Assembly (NCBI GenBank): GCA_020248785.1
Contig: JADCGX010000147.1
Coordinates: 1-32,491 of the forward strand
Direction of reading: 5' to 3'
DNA: 32,491 nucleotides
Origin: Burkholderiales bacterium
GTDB lineage: Bacteria; Pseudomonadota; Gammaproteobacteria; Burkholderiales; Burkholderiaceae_F
Both the position numbers and the translations under genes were made by a program. Positions 17,731 through 26,011 of the stretch are shown in pieces. The notes below the pieces were generated by a model that did not search any database, was not told the DNA's origin, and was given only the letters and a program-made list of their open reading frames with translations. The first letter of the stretch is position 1, and the number at the start of each line of letters is the position of its first letter.

Positions 17731-19044
17731 ATGAGCGGGCAGATGAGCGGAGACCGCAACCAGCAGCTGTTTGAGCGCGCGCGGCGCACTATCCCGGGCG
17801 GGGTCAACTCGCCGGTGCGGGCGTTTCGCTCCGTCGGCGGCACTCCGCGCTTCATCAGCAAGGCGCAGGGTCCGTACTTCTGGGACGCCGATGGCAAGCG
17901 CTACATCGACTACATCGGCTCGTGGGGGCCGATGATCGTCGGCCATACGCATCCAAAGGTGGTGGCCGCAATGCAGGGTGCGCTCGAGCGCGGCCTGTCC
18001 TACGGCGCACCGACCGAGGCCGAGGTCGAAATGGCCGAGGAGATCATCAAGCTCGTTCCCTCGATTCAGCAGGTGCGGCTGGTGTCGTCGGGCACCGAGG
18101 CGGCCATGAGCGCATTGCGGCTGGCGCGCGGCGCGGCCGGAGGCGGCAAGGGCCGCCGCAAGATCATCAAGTTCGAAGGTTGCTATCACGGCCATGCCGA
18201 CAGCCTGCTCGTCAAGGCGGGCTCGGGCCTCCTCACCTTCGGCAATCCATCCTCGGCCGGCGTGCCGGCGGAAATCACCCAGCACACGCTGGTGCTGGAC
18301 TACAACGACCCGCAGCAGTTGGAAGACGCATTCAAGGCGCATGGCGACGACATCGCCTGCGTGATGGTCGAGGTCATCGCCGGCAACATGAACCTGGTGC
18401 GCGCCACGCCGGAGTTCCTGCAGACCATGCGGCGGCTGTGCACGCAGCATGGCGCGATCCTGGCGTTCGACGAGGTCATGACAGGCTTCCGTGTAGCGCT
18501 TGGCGGCGCGCAGTCGATCTACGGCATCGAGCCCGACCTCACGGTGCTGGGCAAGGTGATCGGCGGCGGCATGCCGGTGGCGGCCTTTGGCGGCCGCAAA
18601 GAGATCATGCAGCACCTGGCACCGCTAGGAGGCGTGTACCAGGCGGGCACGCTGTCGGGTAATCCGATTGCCGTCGCGTGCGGGATGGCCACGCTCAAGC
18701 TGATCCAGGAGCCCGGCTTCTACGACCGCCTGTCCGCCAATACCGCCCGACTGATTCAAGAAATCGTGGCGGCCGGGCAGGCGGCCGGGCTACCCTTCTG
18801 TGGCGACTCAGTCGGCGGCATGTTCGGCATCTACTTCGCCGCCAGTGTCCCGGGCAACTATGCCCAGATCATAGCCACGGACAAGAACCGCTTTAACGTC
18901 TTCTTCCACGCCATGCTCGAGCGCGGCATCTATCTCGCGCCGTCGGCCTACGAGGCCGGCTTCGTCTCGGCCGCGCACGATGCGTCCGTGATCGATGCCA
19001 CGCTCAGCGCGGCCCGCGAGGCCTTCGCCGCCGTCTCTGGATGA
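17731..19044 (+). CDS. hemL: Glutamate-1-semialdehyde 2,1-aminomutase
   Basis: A 437-residue PLP-dependent enzyme that converts glutamate-1-semialdehyde to 5-aminolevulinate in the C5 route to heme. Family motifs are [16 protein letters not shown] near the N-terminus, [16 protein letters not shown] (cofactor phosphate site), [28 protein letters not shown] (PLP-ring aspartate) and the Schiff-base lysine K275 in [17 protein letters not shown]. Length is standard. A strong ribosome site (AAGGACGGGG) precedes the ATG. Its stop lies about 55 bases before the dsbD start. Confidence 0.97.
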   Translation: MSGQMSGDRNQQLFERARRTIPGGVNSPVRAFRSVGGTPRFISKAQGPYFWDADGKRYIDYIGSWGPMIVGHTHPKVVAAMQGALERGLSYGAPTEAEVEMAEEIIKLVPSIQQVRLVSSGTEAAMSALRLARGAAGGGKGRRKIIKFEGCYHGHADSLLVKAGSGLLTFGNPSSAGVPAEITQHTLVLDYNDPQQLEDAFKAHGDDIACVMVEVIAGNMNLVRATPEFLQTMRRLCTQHGAILAFDEVMTGFRVALGGAQSIYGIEPDLTVLGKVIGGGMPVAAFGGRKEIMQHLAPLGGVYQAGTLSGNPIAVACGMATLKLIQEPGFYDRLSANTARLIQEIVAAGQAAGLPFCGDSVGGMFGIYFAASVPGNYAQIIATDKNRFNVFFHAMLERGIYLAPSAYEAGFVSAAHDASVIDATLSAAREAFAAVSG

Positions 19045-19097
19045 ATGAGCCGCCGGACGGCAGGAACTTTGCCGGTGCAGGACAGGACCAAGACCAC

Positions 19098-21314
19098 ATG
19101 CAGCTGATCCGGACCACGCTGGCGGCCTCGGCCGCCTTGCTTGCCTTTGCGCTCCCCGTGGATGCGCAGCCCGTGCGCGGCGACAACATCGAGTCCGAGA
19201 TCGTCGCCGAAACGACGGCGATCGTGCCCGGCCAGCCGCTCAACGTGGCGCTGCGCCTGAAGCACGACCCGCATTGGCATACCTACTGGCAAGTGCCCGG
19301 AGACTCGGGCCTGCCGACCACCATCAACTGGAAACTGCCCGAGGGCTGGTCTGCCGGCCCGATCCAGTGGCCCGTGCCGCAGCGCCTGGCCATCGGCCCG
19401 CTGATGAACTTCGGCTACGAAGGCGAGATCCTGCTGCTGACGCGGCTCACGCCACCGGCGAGCTTGAAGCCCGGCGACACGGTGACGCTCGAGGCGCGCG
19501 CCGACTGGCTCATCTGCAAGGATGTCTGCATTCCCGGCGGCGCCGATCTAAAGCTGCCCATGACCGTGCTGGCGCAGGTCGGCCCAAGCCGCTTTGCGCC
19601 GCAGTTCGCGGTTACGCGCACGCTGGTGCCGGGCAAGGCCGCGGTGGAGACCGTGCAAGCCACCATCGAGGCCAACCGCATTAAGCTCGCGTTCACCAAA
19701 GCACCGGGCAAGGGCGAGGTCAGGAAGGCAGAGTTCTTCCCGCTGCAGGAGGCGCGCATCGAGCCGCCGGCGCCGCAGGTGCTGCAGTCGGAGGGCAACG
19801 CGCATGCGCTGTACCTGCGTGCGGCGCAGCCGATCGCGGCCGACTTCAAGCAGCTGGCGGGTGTGCTGGTGGTCAACGGCGGTCCGGCCAATGCCGCCCA
19901 GGGCGGCTGGGCCGGTACGGTGGACGTCCCGCTGGTGGCGGGCACGGTGGCCACGGTCGGTGGCGCCAGCGCCGCCAACCCTGCGACCACGATCGTGACC
20001 GAGGGCGCCGCAGCCAGCATCGGTTTCTGGGGGGCCGTGATCGGGGCGCTCATCGGCGGCCTGATTTTGAACCTGATGCCCTGTGTGTTCCCGGTGCTGT
20101 CGCTCAAGCTGCTGTCGTTGATGCAGCATCAACGCCAGGAAGACGCTGCCCATGTGAAGCACGCGGCGAGCTTGCGCGCGCATGGTGGCGCCTTCGCTGC
20201 GGGGGTGATCCTGAGCTTCGTGCTGCTGGCGGGCCTGTTGATCGCGCTGCGTGCCGGCGGCGCGCAACTAGGCTGGGGCTTTCAGTTGCAAACACCTTGG
20301 GTGGTGGCGGCTCTGGCCACGCTGTTCTTTCTGATCGGCCTGAACCTGCTCGGCACCTTCGAGTTCAACCTGGGCTCGGGCGTGGCGAGCAGCGACCTCG
20401 CGCAGAAGCTGCAGTCCGACTCGCTGTCGGGCAGCTTCTGGACCGGCGTGCTCGCCGTGGTGGTGGCCGCACCATGCACGGCGCCGTTCATGGGCGCCGC
20501 GCTCGGCTATGCGGCCACTCAGCCGGCAGCAATCGCGCTCACGGTATTTGCGATGCTCGGGGTGGGCATGGCGGCTCCCTACGTCACCCTGACGCTGTTC
20601 CCCAAGCTGCTCGCCAAGCTGCCGCGACCGGGCGTTTGGATGGAGCGCTTCAAGCAGATCATGGCGTTCCCGATGTTCGCCACGGTCGTCTGGCTGGTGT
20701 GGGTGCTGGCGCAACAGACGGGCGCCAATGGCGTGGCCTGGGCGCTGGGCGCGTGCGTGCTGGTCGGCATGGCGGCCTGGGCCTTCGGCCTGATGCAGCG
20801 CGGCTCCAAGGGCTTCCGTTGGGTCGCAGCGGCCGCAGCCGCGCTCGGCGTCTATGCCTTGTTTGCCGGCACCGGTCCGGGCGCGGTCGAGCAGGCGCAG
20901 GCCGTGCAGCGCTCGACCAACGCCGCCGCGGGCTGGCAGCCTTGGTCGACCGACGAAGTCAACAAGCAGCTGGCCGCCGGCAAGCCCGTGTTCGTGGATT
21001 TCACCGCAGCTTGGTGCGTCACCTGCCAGGTCAACAAGCAGACCGTGTTGCAGACCGCGTCGTTGGACAAGGCGTTCGATGCCAGCGGTGTGGTGAGAAT
21101 GCGGGCTGACTGGACCAACCGCGACGAGGCGATCACCAGGGAGCTGGCGCGCTTCAACCGCAACGGCGTGCCGCTGTACGTTCTATTCGATCCCAAGGGG
21201 ACGGCACACGTGCTGCCGGAACTCCTCACCGAGCGCACAGTCATTGATGCGTTGTCGCGGCTGGATCGGACCGCGACCGCGCAAACCGCCACCACTCCGA
21301 CTACCACGAGGTAA
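19098..21314 (+). CDS. dsbD: DsbD-family thiol:disulfide interchange protein
   Basis: A 738-residue inner-membrane protein that carries reducing power from cytoplasmic thioredoxin to the periplasm. After a signal peptide (MQLIRTTLAASAALLAFALP) there is a periplasmic alpha domain with the cysteine pair C140/C144 in DWLICKDVCIP. The membrane domain has redox cysteines in NLMPCVFPVLSLK and VAAPCTAPFMG. The C-terminal thioredoxin-like gamma domain has AAWCVTC (C640/C643). ATG 19098 is chosen because AGGACAGGA precedes it and the signal peptide starts there; an ATG at 19041 overlaps the hemL stop but precedes the leader. The alpha domain looks closer to the ScsB-type branch. A redoxin gene follows after four bases. 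Confidence 0.92.
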   Translation: MQLIRTTLAASAALLAFALPVDAQPVRGDNIESEIVAETTAIVPGQPLNVALRLKHDPHWHTYWQVPGDSGLPTTINWKLPEGWSAGPIQWPVPQRLAIGPLMNFGYEGEILLLTRLTPPASLKPGDTVTLEARADWLICKDVCIPGGADLKLPMTVLAQVGPSRFAPQFAVTRTLVPGKAAVETVQATIEANRIKLAFTKAPGKGEVRKAEFFPLQEARIEPPAPQVLQSEGNAHALYLRAAQPIAADFKQLAGVLVVNGGPANAAQGGWAGTVDVPLVAGTVATVGGASAANPATTIVTEGAAASIGFWGAVIGALIGGLILNLMPCVFPVLSLKLLSLMQHQRQEDAAHVKHAASLRAHGGAFAAGVILSFVLLAGLLIALRAGGAQLGWGFQLQTPWVVAALATLFFLIGLNLLGTFEFNLGSGVASSDLAQKLQSDSLSGSFWTGVLAVVVAAPCTAPFMGAALGYAATQPAAIALTVFAMLGVGMAAPYVTLTLFPKLLAKLPRPGVWMERFKQIMAFPMFATVVWLVWVLAQQTGANGVAWALGACVLVGMAAWAFGLMQRGSKGFRWVAAAAAALGVYALFAGTGPGAVEQAQAVQRSTNAAAGWQPWSTDEVNKQLAAGKPVFVDFTAAWCVTCQVNKQTVLQTASLDKAFDASGVVRMRADWTNRDEAITRELARFNRNGVPLYVLFDPKGTAHVLPELLTERTVIDALSRLDRTATAQTATTPTTTR

Positions 21315-21317
21315 CTC

Positions 21318-21935
21318 ATGCTCAAGCAGTTCCTGATCGCCGCCGCAGCGGTTTTCGCATTCGCCCCCTTTGCCCCGGCGCTGGCCGAAGCGACCCCGGG
21401 CAAACCCGCCCCCGCGATCAGCGCGACCGACGTTGCAGGCAAGCCGCTCAAGCTGGAGGACTTCCGCGGCAAGTACGTCGTGCTGGAGTGGTTCAACCCG
21501 TCGTGCCCATTCGTGGTCAAGCACTACGGCAGCAGCAACATGCAGGGCCTGCAGCAGCGTCTGACCGGCGATGGCGTCGTGTGGATCGCGGTCAACAGCA
21601 CGGCGGCTGACCACTCGGAATTCCTGCCGGCCGCCAAGGCTGCCGAGTGGATGCAGCAGCAAAGGGCGACACCCACCCGTGTCGTGCTCGACCCCGCCGG
21701 CACCATCGGCCGCGCCTACGGCGCGCGCACCACGCCGCAAATGGTGATCATCGATCCGAAAGGCACCGTCGTTTACAACGGCGCCATCGACAGCATCCGC
21801 TCGGCTAATCCGGCCGACGTGCCCAAGGCCACCAACTTTGTGACCCAGGCCTTCGCGGAGTTGAAGGCCGGCAAGCCGGTCAGCCAGCCGACCACGCAGC
21901 CATATGGCTGCTCCGTGAAGTACACCGCCGGCTAG
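21318..21935 (+). CDS. Periplasmic redoxin (AhpC/TSA-like thioredoxin fold)
   Basis: A 205-residue exported protein: signal peptide MLKQFLIAAAAVFAFAPFAP with cleavage after ALA, then a redoxin domain. The active-site loop is FNPSCPFVVKHY with one cysteine (C63) where classical thioredoxins have two. A second cysteine lies near the C-terminus in QPYGCSVKY (C198). The pair could form a resolving disulfide as in peroxiredoxin-like proteins, which is inference. The start is four bases after the dsbD stop, so it is almost certainly co-transcribed and probably receives electrons from that DsbD. It ends in convergent orientation to dacB. Confidence 0.88.
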   Translation: MLKQFLIAAAAVFAFAPFAPALAEATPGKPAPAISATDVAGKPLKLEDFRGKYVVLEWFNPSCPFVVKHYGSSNMQGLQQRLTGDGVVWIAVNSTAADHSEFLPAAKAAEWMQQQRATPTRVVLDPAGTIGRAYGARTTPQMVIIDPKGTVVYNGAIDSIRSANPADVPKATNFVTQAFAELKAGKPVSQPTTQPYGCSVKYTAG

Positions 21936-21966
21936 GCGGCCTCCTGGATCGCAGGCGTGTGGTTCT

Positions 21967-22103
21967 CGCGGACGCGCCAGCGTCCGCGTTCAAACAACGA
22001 GCGCAGCGCGCGGCCGCTCCGGAGCGGAGCCCATCTGACTGGTCGCTTAGCATGCACGGGCGATTCGTGATCGCGAATCGCCCGTGCATGCAAAGTGCAG
22101 CTA
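21967..22103 (-). repeat. Stop-codon-linked palindromic element after dacB
   Basis: Starts on the dacB stop (GTAG, 22101-22104). It contains a perfect 18-base inverted repeat, GCATGCACGGGCGATTCG at 22050-22067 with its complement at 22074-22091, around a 6-base loop. Next is CCGCTCC/GGAGCGG (22014-22027), then CGCGGACGC/GCGTCCGCG (21967-21988). The main palindrome has the CCGTG-type arm on both sides and no TAC internal loop, as if made of two right halves. It fills the gap between convergent redoxin and dacB genes and could end transcription from either side. Confidence 0.7.
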
Positions 22104-23540
22104 CCCGTTCCTGTAAATCCACTCAACAAGCGCGTCGTGCGCGTTCTGCGCCGCGCCGGCGTTGGCGTGGTTGATCAGCGCGACCACGACATAGCGCCGG
22201 CCGGACTGTGCGTGAACGTAGCCGGCCACCGCGCGCACGTCGTTCAGCAGCCCGCTTTTGATATGCGCGTTGCCGACGGCGCCGGTGCGGTTGCGCATCG
22301 TGCCGTCCACGCCCACCAGCGGCAGGGAGCTGACGAACTCCGGCATCAGTGCCGAGTTCCACGCGTGCGTCAGCAGGCGTGCCAGGTTGGCGGGCGAGAT
22401 GCGCTCCTGCCGGCTTAGGCCGGAGCCGTTTTCGAACACGAGTTCCGGCATTTCCATGCCGCGACTGCTGAGCCACGTGCGCACCGCCCGCGTGGCGCGC
22501 TCCGTGGATGCGGCCTGGCGCGTGGGTTCCGCCCCCATGGTGAGAAACAATTGGCGCGCCATCACGTTGTTGCTGAACTTGTTGACGTCGCGGATCACCT
22601 CCGCCAGCGTGGCCGACTCGTGCAGCGCGATACGGCGCGACTCGGGTGGCACGCGTGCCTCGCGCACGGCACCCGTCCACTTGCCGCCCGCGCCTTCCCA
22701 CATGGCGCGAAACGCGGCGGCAAAGAACTGGCTGTGGTTGAGCACGCTCACATGCCACTGCCGCTCGCCGCAGGACAGCGGATAGCTGCCACGGAACACC
22801 GGCGCCATTGCATTCGAAAAGTCGCCTTCCAGCCGACTGCGCCAGTCGCCACAAGCACCGTCGACGCCGCGCACCAGCGTGGGCGCCTTCAGGCCCGCCA
22901 GCGGCGGCGTCACCACGACGCGCGCGCTGCGCGTTTCCGGGTCCGGCACGAAGCCGAAGGTGATGGCCTTGTAATTGAGCAGCAGCGCGTCGGGCTGCGC
23001 GTTGTATGGCCGCAGGCTCTCGCCGTCGAACGCGCCCGGGTCCTGTGCCACCAGTTCGAATGCGGAGCGGTCGAGCAGCACGTCACCGCGGATCTCGCGG
23101 ATGCCATAGGCGCGGATCCGGTGCACCAGCAGCCACAGGTGCTCGATCACGAGTTTGGGGTCGCCACTGCCGCGCAGCGCGAGTTCGCCTTCGAGCACGT
23201 CGCGCTGCAGGCGGCCGACGGCAAACGCCTCGGTACGCCACGTGTACGCCGGCCCGAGGAGTTGCAGCGCGGCGTACGTGGTGACGAGCTTCATGGCCGA
23301 GGCCGGATTCATCGGCGTCGACTCGTTCAGGCTGAAAGACACCCCCCCGCCGCTGCCGACGGGTTGCACCACCACGCCGACTGCGGTGGTCGGCACGTTG
23401 GCAGCGCGCAGGGCCGCCAGATAAGGCTCTGGCGGGGGCGTGGCCAGTGTCGGCTGCTGCGCGCGGGCGCTGCCTGTGATGAGTGCGAAGCCGAGCAGCA
23501 GACTGGTGAGGCCGCGAACGAGGGGGCGTAGAGCGCGCAT
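22101..23540 (-). CDS. dacB: D-alanyl-D-alanine carboxypeptidase/endopeptidase, PBP4 (DacB) type
   Basis: A 479-residue class C penicillin-binding protein that trims or cuts peptidoglycan cross-links in the periplasm. The signal peptide is RALRPLVRGLTSLLLGFA ending at SARA. The active-site SxxK is NPASAMKL (S81, K84), the SxN motif is KFSNN and the KSG triad is HIKSGLL. The long insert between SxxK and SxN is typical of PBP4. ATG 23540 starts the signal peptide; the open frame extends 21 residues further upstream without clear meaning. The stop is part of a palindromic element. Confidence 0.92.
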   Translation of the reverse strand: MRALRPLVRGLTSLLLGFALITGSARAQQPTLATPPPEPYLAALRAANVPTTAVGVVVQPVGSGGGVSFSLNESTPMNPASAMKLVTTYAALQLLGPAYTWRTEAFAVGRLQRDVLEGELALRGSGDPKLVIEHLWLLVHRIRAYGIREIRGDVLLDRSAFELVAQDPGAFDGESLRPYNAQPDALLLNYKAITFGFVPDPETRSARVVVTPPLAGLKAPTLVRGVDGACGDWRSRLEGDFSNAMAPVFRGSYPLSCGERQWHVSVLNHSQFFAAAFRAMWEGAGGKWTGAVREARVPPESRRIALHESATLAEVIRDVNKFSNNVMARQLFLTMGAEPTRQAASTERATRAVRTWLSSRGMEMPELVFENGSGLSRQERISPANLARLLTHAWNSALMPEFVSSLPLVGVDGTMRNRTGAVGNAHIKSGLLNDVRAVAGYVHAQSGRRYVVVALINHANAGAAQNAHDALVEWIYRNG

Positions 23541-23621
23541 GGGTGCCGCGAGTGATTGTCTTGATTGAGTGAGCTGGGTGCGACGAGAGCATAGAGCGAA
23601 CACTGCGGCGCGCGAATAAGC

Positions 23622-23649
23622 ACAACGGGCACCCGAAGGTGCCCGTTGT
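23622..23649 (-). terminator. Terminator-like hairpin after the thioredoxin-TPR gene
   Basis: A perfect 12-base inverted repeat, ACAACGGGCACC with GGTGCCCGTTGT, closes a CGAA loop, which reads as a very stable UUCG tetraloop on the minus strand. It lies between the end of the thioredoxin-TPR gene and the start of dacB. The following tract (GCTTATTC) is only weakly T-rich, so termination may be partial. Confidence 0.7.
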
Positions 23650-23713
23650 CATCTCTTCGCGCCTTGCGCCCGAGCTGCGCGCCGGCATGGCGTTAGCGCT
23701 CGGGGGCAGGGCT

Positions 23714-24571
23714 TCAGCGGTTCAGCGCACTCGACAGGCGCCGCCGCCAGGCGGCAAGCGGCGTCGGCTGCCCGGCCATGAGGTCGAACACCGCGAGCAT
23801 GCTCTTGCGGCCGACGTCGTCGCCGAAGCCGCGATCGCGCTGCACGATCTCGAGCAGCTGTTCGAGCGCTGGCTCGAAGGCCTGCTGCGCGACTTGCAAC
23901 TGCGCCAGGTCCAACCGCGCCTGCAGGTCCGCCGGGTTGCCGGCGATGGCTTCCAGCAATCCGGCAGCATCCGGCAGATGGGCTGCCTTCTGGCGACTTT
24001 CCAGCGCGAGGCGCAGCGCGCGGTGCCGTGGATCAGCCTGCGCCGCGCGCGGCACCCCTGCGAGGATGTCGGCCACCTCGGGCAACGTCCCCGTGGCGTC
24101 GTGCTGCAACAGCAGCTGGGCGAGCGCCCAGCGGGTTTCGTCGCTCAGCGGTTCGAGCATGAGGGCAGCGCGCAGCGCGCTCGTCGCACCGGCAAGGTCA
24201 CCACCGTGCAGCAGCTGGGCCGCCTTGCGGCGCTCGATTTCGGCCGGACTGGGCAGCAGCTTGTCGACAAAGGCGCGCAACTGCGGCTCGGGCAGCACGC
24301 CGACAAAGGCATCCACGGGCTGGCCGTCGACGAAGGCCACCACATAGGGGATGCTGCGCACCGCAAATTGCGCGGCCAGCTCCGGTTCCTGGTCCGAGTT
24401 GATCTTGACCACCTGGATGCGACCGGCGTAGGCGATATCGAGCCTGTCGAGCATCGGACCGAGCACGCGGCACGGCCCGCACCACGGCGCCCAGAAGTCC
24501 ACCAGCACCGGCTTCTGGCGCGATGCCTCGATCACGTCCCGTTCGAAACTGCTTGCGCTTGCGTCCATCAT
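23714..24571 (-). CDS. Thioredoxin-TPR protein, CnoX/YbbN type
   Basis: A protein of about 285 residues with an N-terminal thioredoxin domain and C-terminal TPR-like helices. The thioredoxin active site is intact, FWAPWCGPCRVLGP (C31, C34), with the cis-proline loop VRSIPYVVAFVDG. From about residue 110 the chain is alanine/leucine-rich helix pairs (GDLAGATSALRAALMLEP and similar), as in YbbN/CnoX, which holds oxidation-damaged proteins. In E. coli CnoX the second active-site cysteine is replaced; here both are present, so a true thioredoxin activity is possible. GGAGGG just upstream supports a start at ATG 24571 or the adjacent ATG 24568; the frame opens at a GTG at 24577. Confidence 0.88.
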   Translation of the reverse strand: MMDASASSFERDVIEASRQKPVLVDFWAPWCGPCRVLGPMLDRLDIAYAGRIQVVKINSDQEPELAAQFAVRSIPYVVAFVDGQPVDAFVGVLPEPQLRAFVDKLLPSPAEIERRKAAQLLHGGDLAGATSALRAALMLEPLSDETRWALAQLLLQHDATGTLPEVADILAGVPRAAQADPRHRALRLALESRQKAAHLPDAAGLLEAIAGNPADLQARLDLAQLQVAQQAFEPALEQLLEIVQRDRGFGDDVGRKSMLAVFDLMAGQPTPLAAWRRRLSSALNR

Positions 24572-24722
24572 GAACACCCTCCGGCGTCAAGATGGGAGCC
24601 GGCGTCCGGCTTCTCAAGAGGGGCGTGGGGCGACGCGGCGCATCCGCGGAGCCGATCGTCAAGGCCGGCGCCGCAGCGCCACGACGCGCCGCGCGGGTGG
24701 CGGCGAGGCGTATGCCGGCGAC

Positions 24723-24822
24723 GGCAGCGTGAAGCGCGCGCATCGCGCGGCCGGCGCTGCCAAAGTTGAACGAGCGCTTGCGCTGAGCATGCACGTGTGA
24801 GGCCGCAGGCCTCGACGCGCTA
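24723..24822 (-). repeat. Stop-codon-linked palindromic element after the Cas6e-like gene
   Basis: Starts on the Cas6e-like stop (CTAG). A short hairpin GAGGCC (24808-24813 in sense), TGC loop, GGCCTC (24799-24804) is followed by ACGTG (24792-24796), as in the other copies. The outer stem is reduced to GCGC/GCGC. A second hairpin follows with arms GGCAGCG/CGCTGCC (24723-24729, 24755-24761) and an inner CGCGCG/CGCGCG. It is a shortened or decayed copy. Confidence 0.6.
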
Positions 24823-25425
24823 GGCGCTCAACTGAAGCATCCCGAGCCCCGCCTTGCGATGCGAGCCGAAGCCCCGGATCAGACGGTGGCGCAGGGGCTC
24901 GGCGTCGCTGACCTCCAGCGCGCCCTCGATGATCGCGTGCTGCACCTTGAAGTGCTGTCCGCGGTGTGAAAAGCGCAGAGTGGCCAGGGCGATGTCGTTG
25001 ATGAGCAGGCGCAGGCCGAAGCTGGGCGCCATCTGCTTGAACCAGGCTTCCACGTCCTGCGCGGTCGCAAACGGAACGACGCGTTTCTCGTTGCCTTCGA
25101 CGTACTCGCGTCCGACGCACAGTGGCAGGGAGAAGCGATACATCAGCCCCTCGGCAAGCTGGATCACCTCGCGCTTCGGCTCGAGGGCGCTCAAGGCGCC
25201 GTCGGGCCAGCGCGTCCAGGGTTCCACGGAGCGGACCCAGTAACGGCCGGGCACCGCGCTGTCAGCGCGAAACAAGTATCGGCCGAAGCCCGCCTTTGTC
25301 CCGAAGACATCGGTCAGCGCCTCATGCGCCGAGAGCGGATCGGTGTCTGCCTCGAACGTGACGGCGGTCTCGAACAATTCGAGTTCGGGAATGTCGAGCC
25401 GCGTGAAGCTCAAGAGCGAATTCAT
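24820..25425 (-). CDS. Orphan Cas6e/CasE (Cse3)-like protein
   Basis: A 201-residue protein that aligns by eye along its length with type I-E Cas6e, the endonuclease that cuts CRISPR-repeat hairpins. Matches run in order: DPLSAHEALTDVFG (like the LYQLHQGLWHLFP segment of E. coli CasE), KREVIQLAEGLMYRFSLPL, KRVVPFATAQDVEAW, and the C-terminal IIEGALEVSDAEPLRHRL plus glycine-rich GFGSHRKAGLGMLQL. The histidine matching catalytic His26 is kept (H34); the tyrosine matching Tyr23 is L31. No other cas gene and no CRISPR array is visible within the window, so it is probably a stand-alone RNA-binding or RNA-processing protein. Neighbours are a thioredoxin-TPR gene and a small secreted-protein gene. 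The TAG stop carries a palindromic element. Confidence 0.75.
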   Translation of the reverse strand: MNSLLSFTRLDIPELELFETAVTFEADTDPLSAHEALTDVFGTKAGFGRYLFRADSAVPGRYWVRSVEPWTRWPDGALSALEPKREVIQLAEGLMYRFSLPLCVGREYVEGNEKRVVPFATAQDVEAWFKQMAPSFGLRLLINDIALATLRFSHRGQHFKVQHAIIEGALEVSDAEPLRHRLIRGFGSHRKAGLGMLQLSA

Positions 25426-25678
25426 GCATCCGTCCCGCAGTCGAGAGCAACATGACCAAGATGCGGCAGCGGCCGTGGCGGCGCCGCTGCGATCCAGTTG
25501 CCGCTTCGACGGAAAGCGTTCATCACGGAATGCGATCGAGAGTCAACGAAGCAACGTCGATGCTGCGCCTTGGACGCGCCCACACGACATCTCCGCCGAG
25601 CGCCAGCATGGAAAGATCGGTTCAGCCGCCCAATGGTCAGTGCAGCGGGCCAGTGGCGCGCGCGGGCTTCGGCCGATC
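25426..25678. other. Intergenic region upstream of the Cas6e-like gene
   Basis: About 250 bases without a supported gene. AAGATCGG/CCGATCTT arms lie at the two ends of 25612-25680 and could form a loose hairpin just after the stop codon of the small upstream gene. No clear promoter was identified. Confidence 0.4.
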
Positions 25679-26011
25679 TTAGCGCTGTCCGTAGTAGCGC
25701 TCGGGTAGTGGCGCAAAGCGATGCAGAGGGTATGTGCGTATCCCGCTGGACTCGGCGCGTCGCGGCCCGCGCCACCGCGGAGCCTCGGTGATCGGCTCGC
25801 TTGACGTCGCATTCATCGTTTGCACCGCCGAGCGCACTGCCCCCAGCGTAAGTGCTCGGCACTCAAAACGGGTGGACAGCATCAGGCTGCCATCGACCGC
25901 CGTCCCTGCGCAAGGCGGAGTCGGCAGGGCCGCAGCGGCGGAAAGTCCGGCGGCGCCCCACAGAACCGCCCCGGTTGCCCAGACGGCAATGCCAAAACGC
26001 TTCAGGTGCAT
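25679..26011 (-). CDS. Small putative secreted protein of unknown function
   Basis: A 110-residue open frame with a convincing signal peptide: MHLKRFGIAVWATGAVLWGA, then AGLSAAAA. It is followed by a short mature part with two cysteines (PTPPCAG and RFECRAL) that could form a disulfide. The remainder is Arg/Pro-rich and ends RYYGQR. I do not recognise the family. ATG 26011 is chosen because it starts the leader; the ribosome site is weak. The gene is supported mainly by the signal peptide and might be spurious. Confidence 0.4.
   Translation of the reverse strand: MHLKRFGIAVWATGAVLWGAAGLSAAAALPTPPCAGTAVDGSLMLSTRFECRALTLGAVRSAVQTMNATSSEPITEAPRWRGPRRAESSGIRTYPLHRFAPLPERYYGQR

Noticed and set aside
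39..24822. Reading the stop-linked hairpins as plain intrinsic terminators
   Set aside because: None of the copies is followed by a T-tract, and they share internal-loop features and a GTAG/CTAG start that simple terminators do not need.
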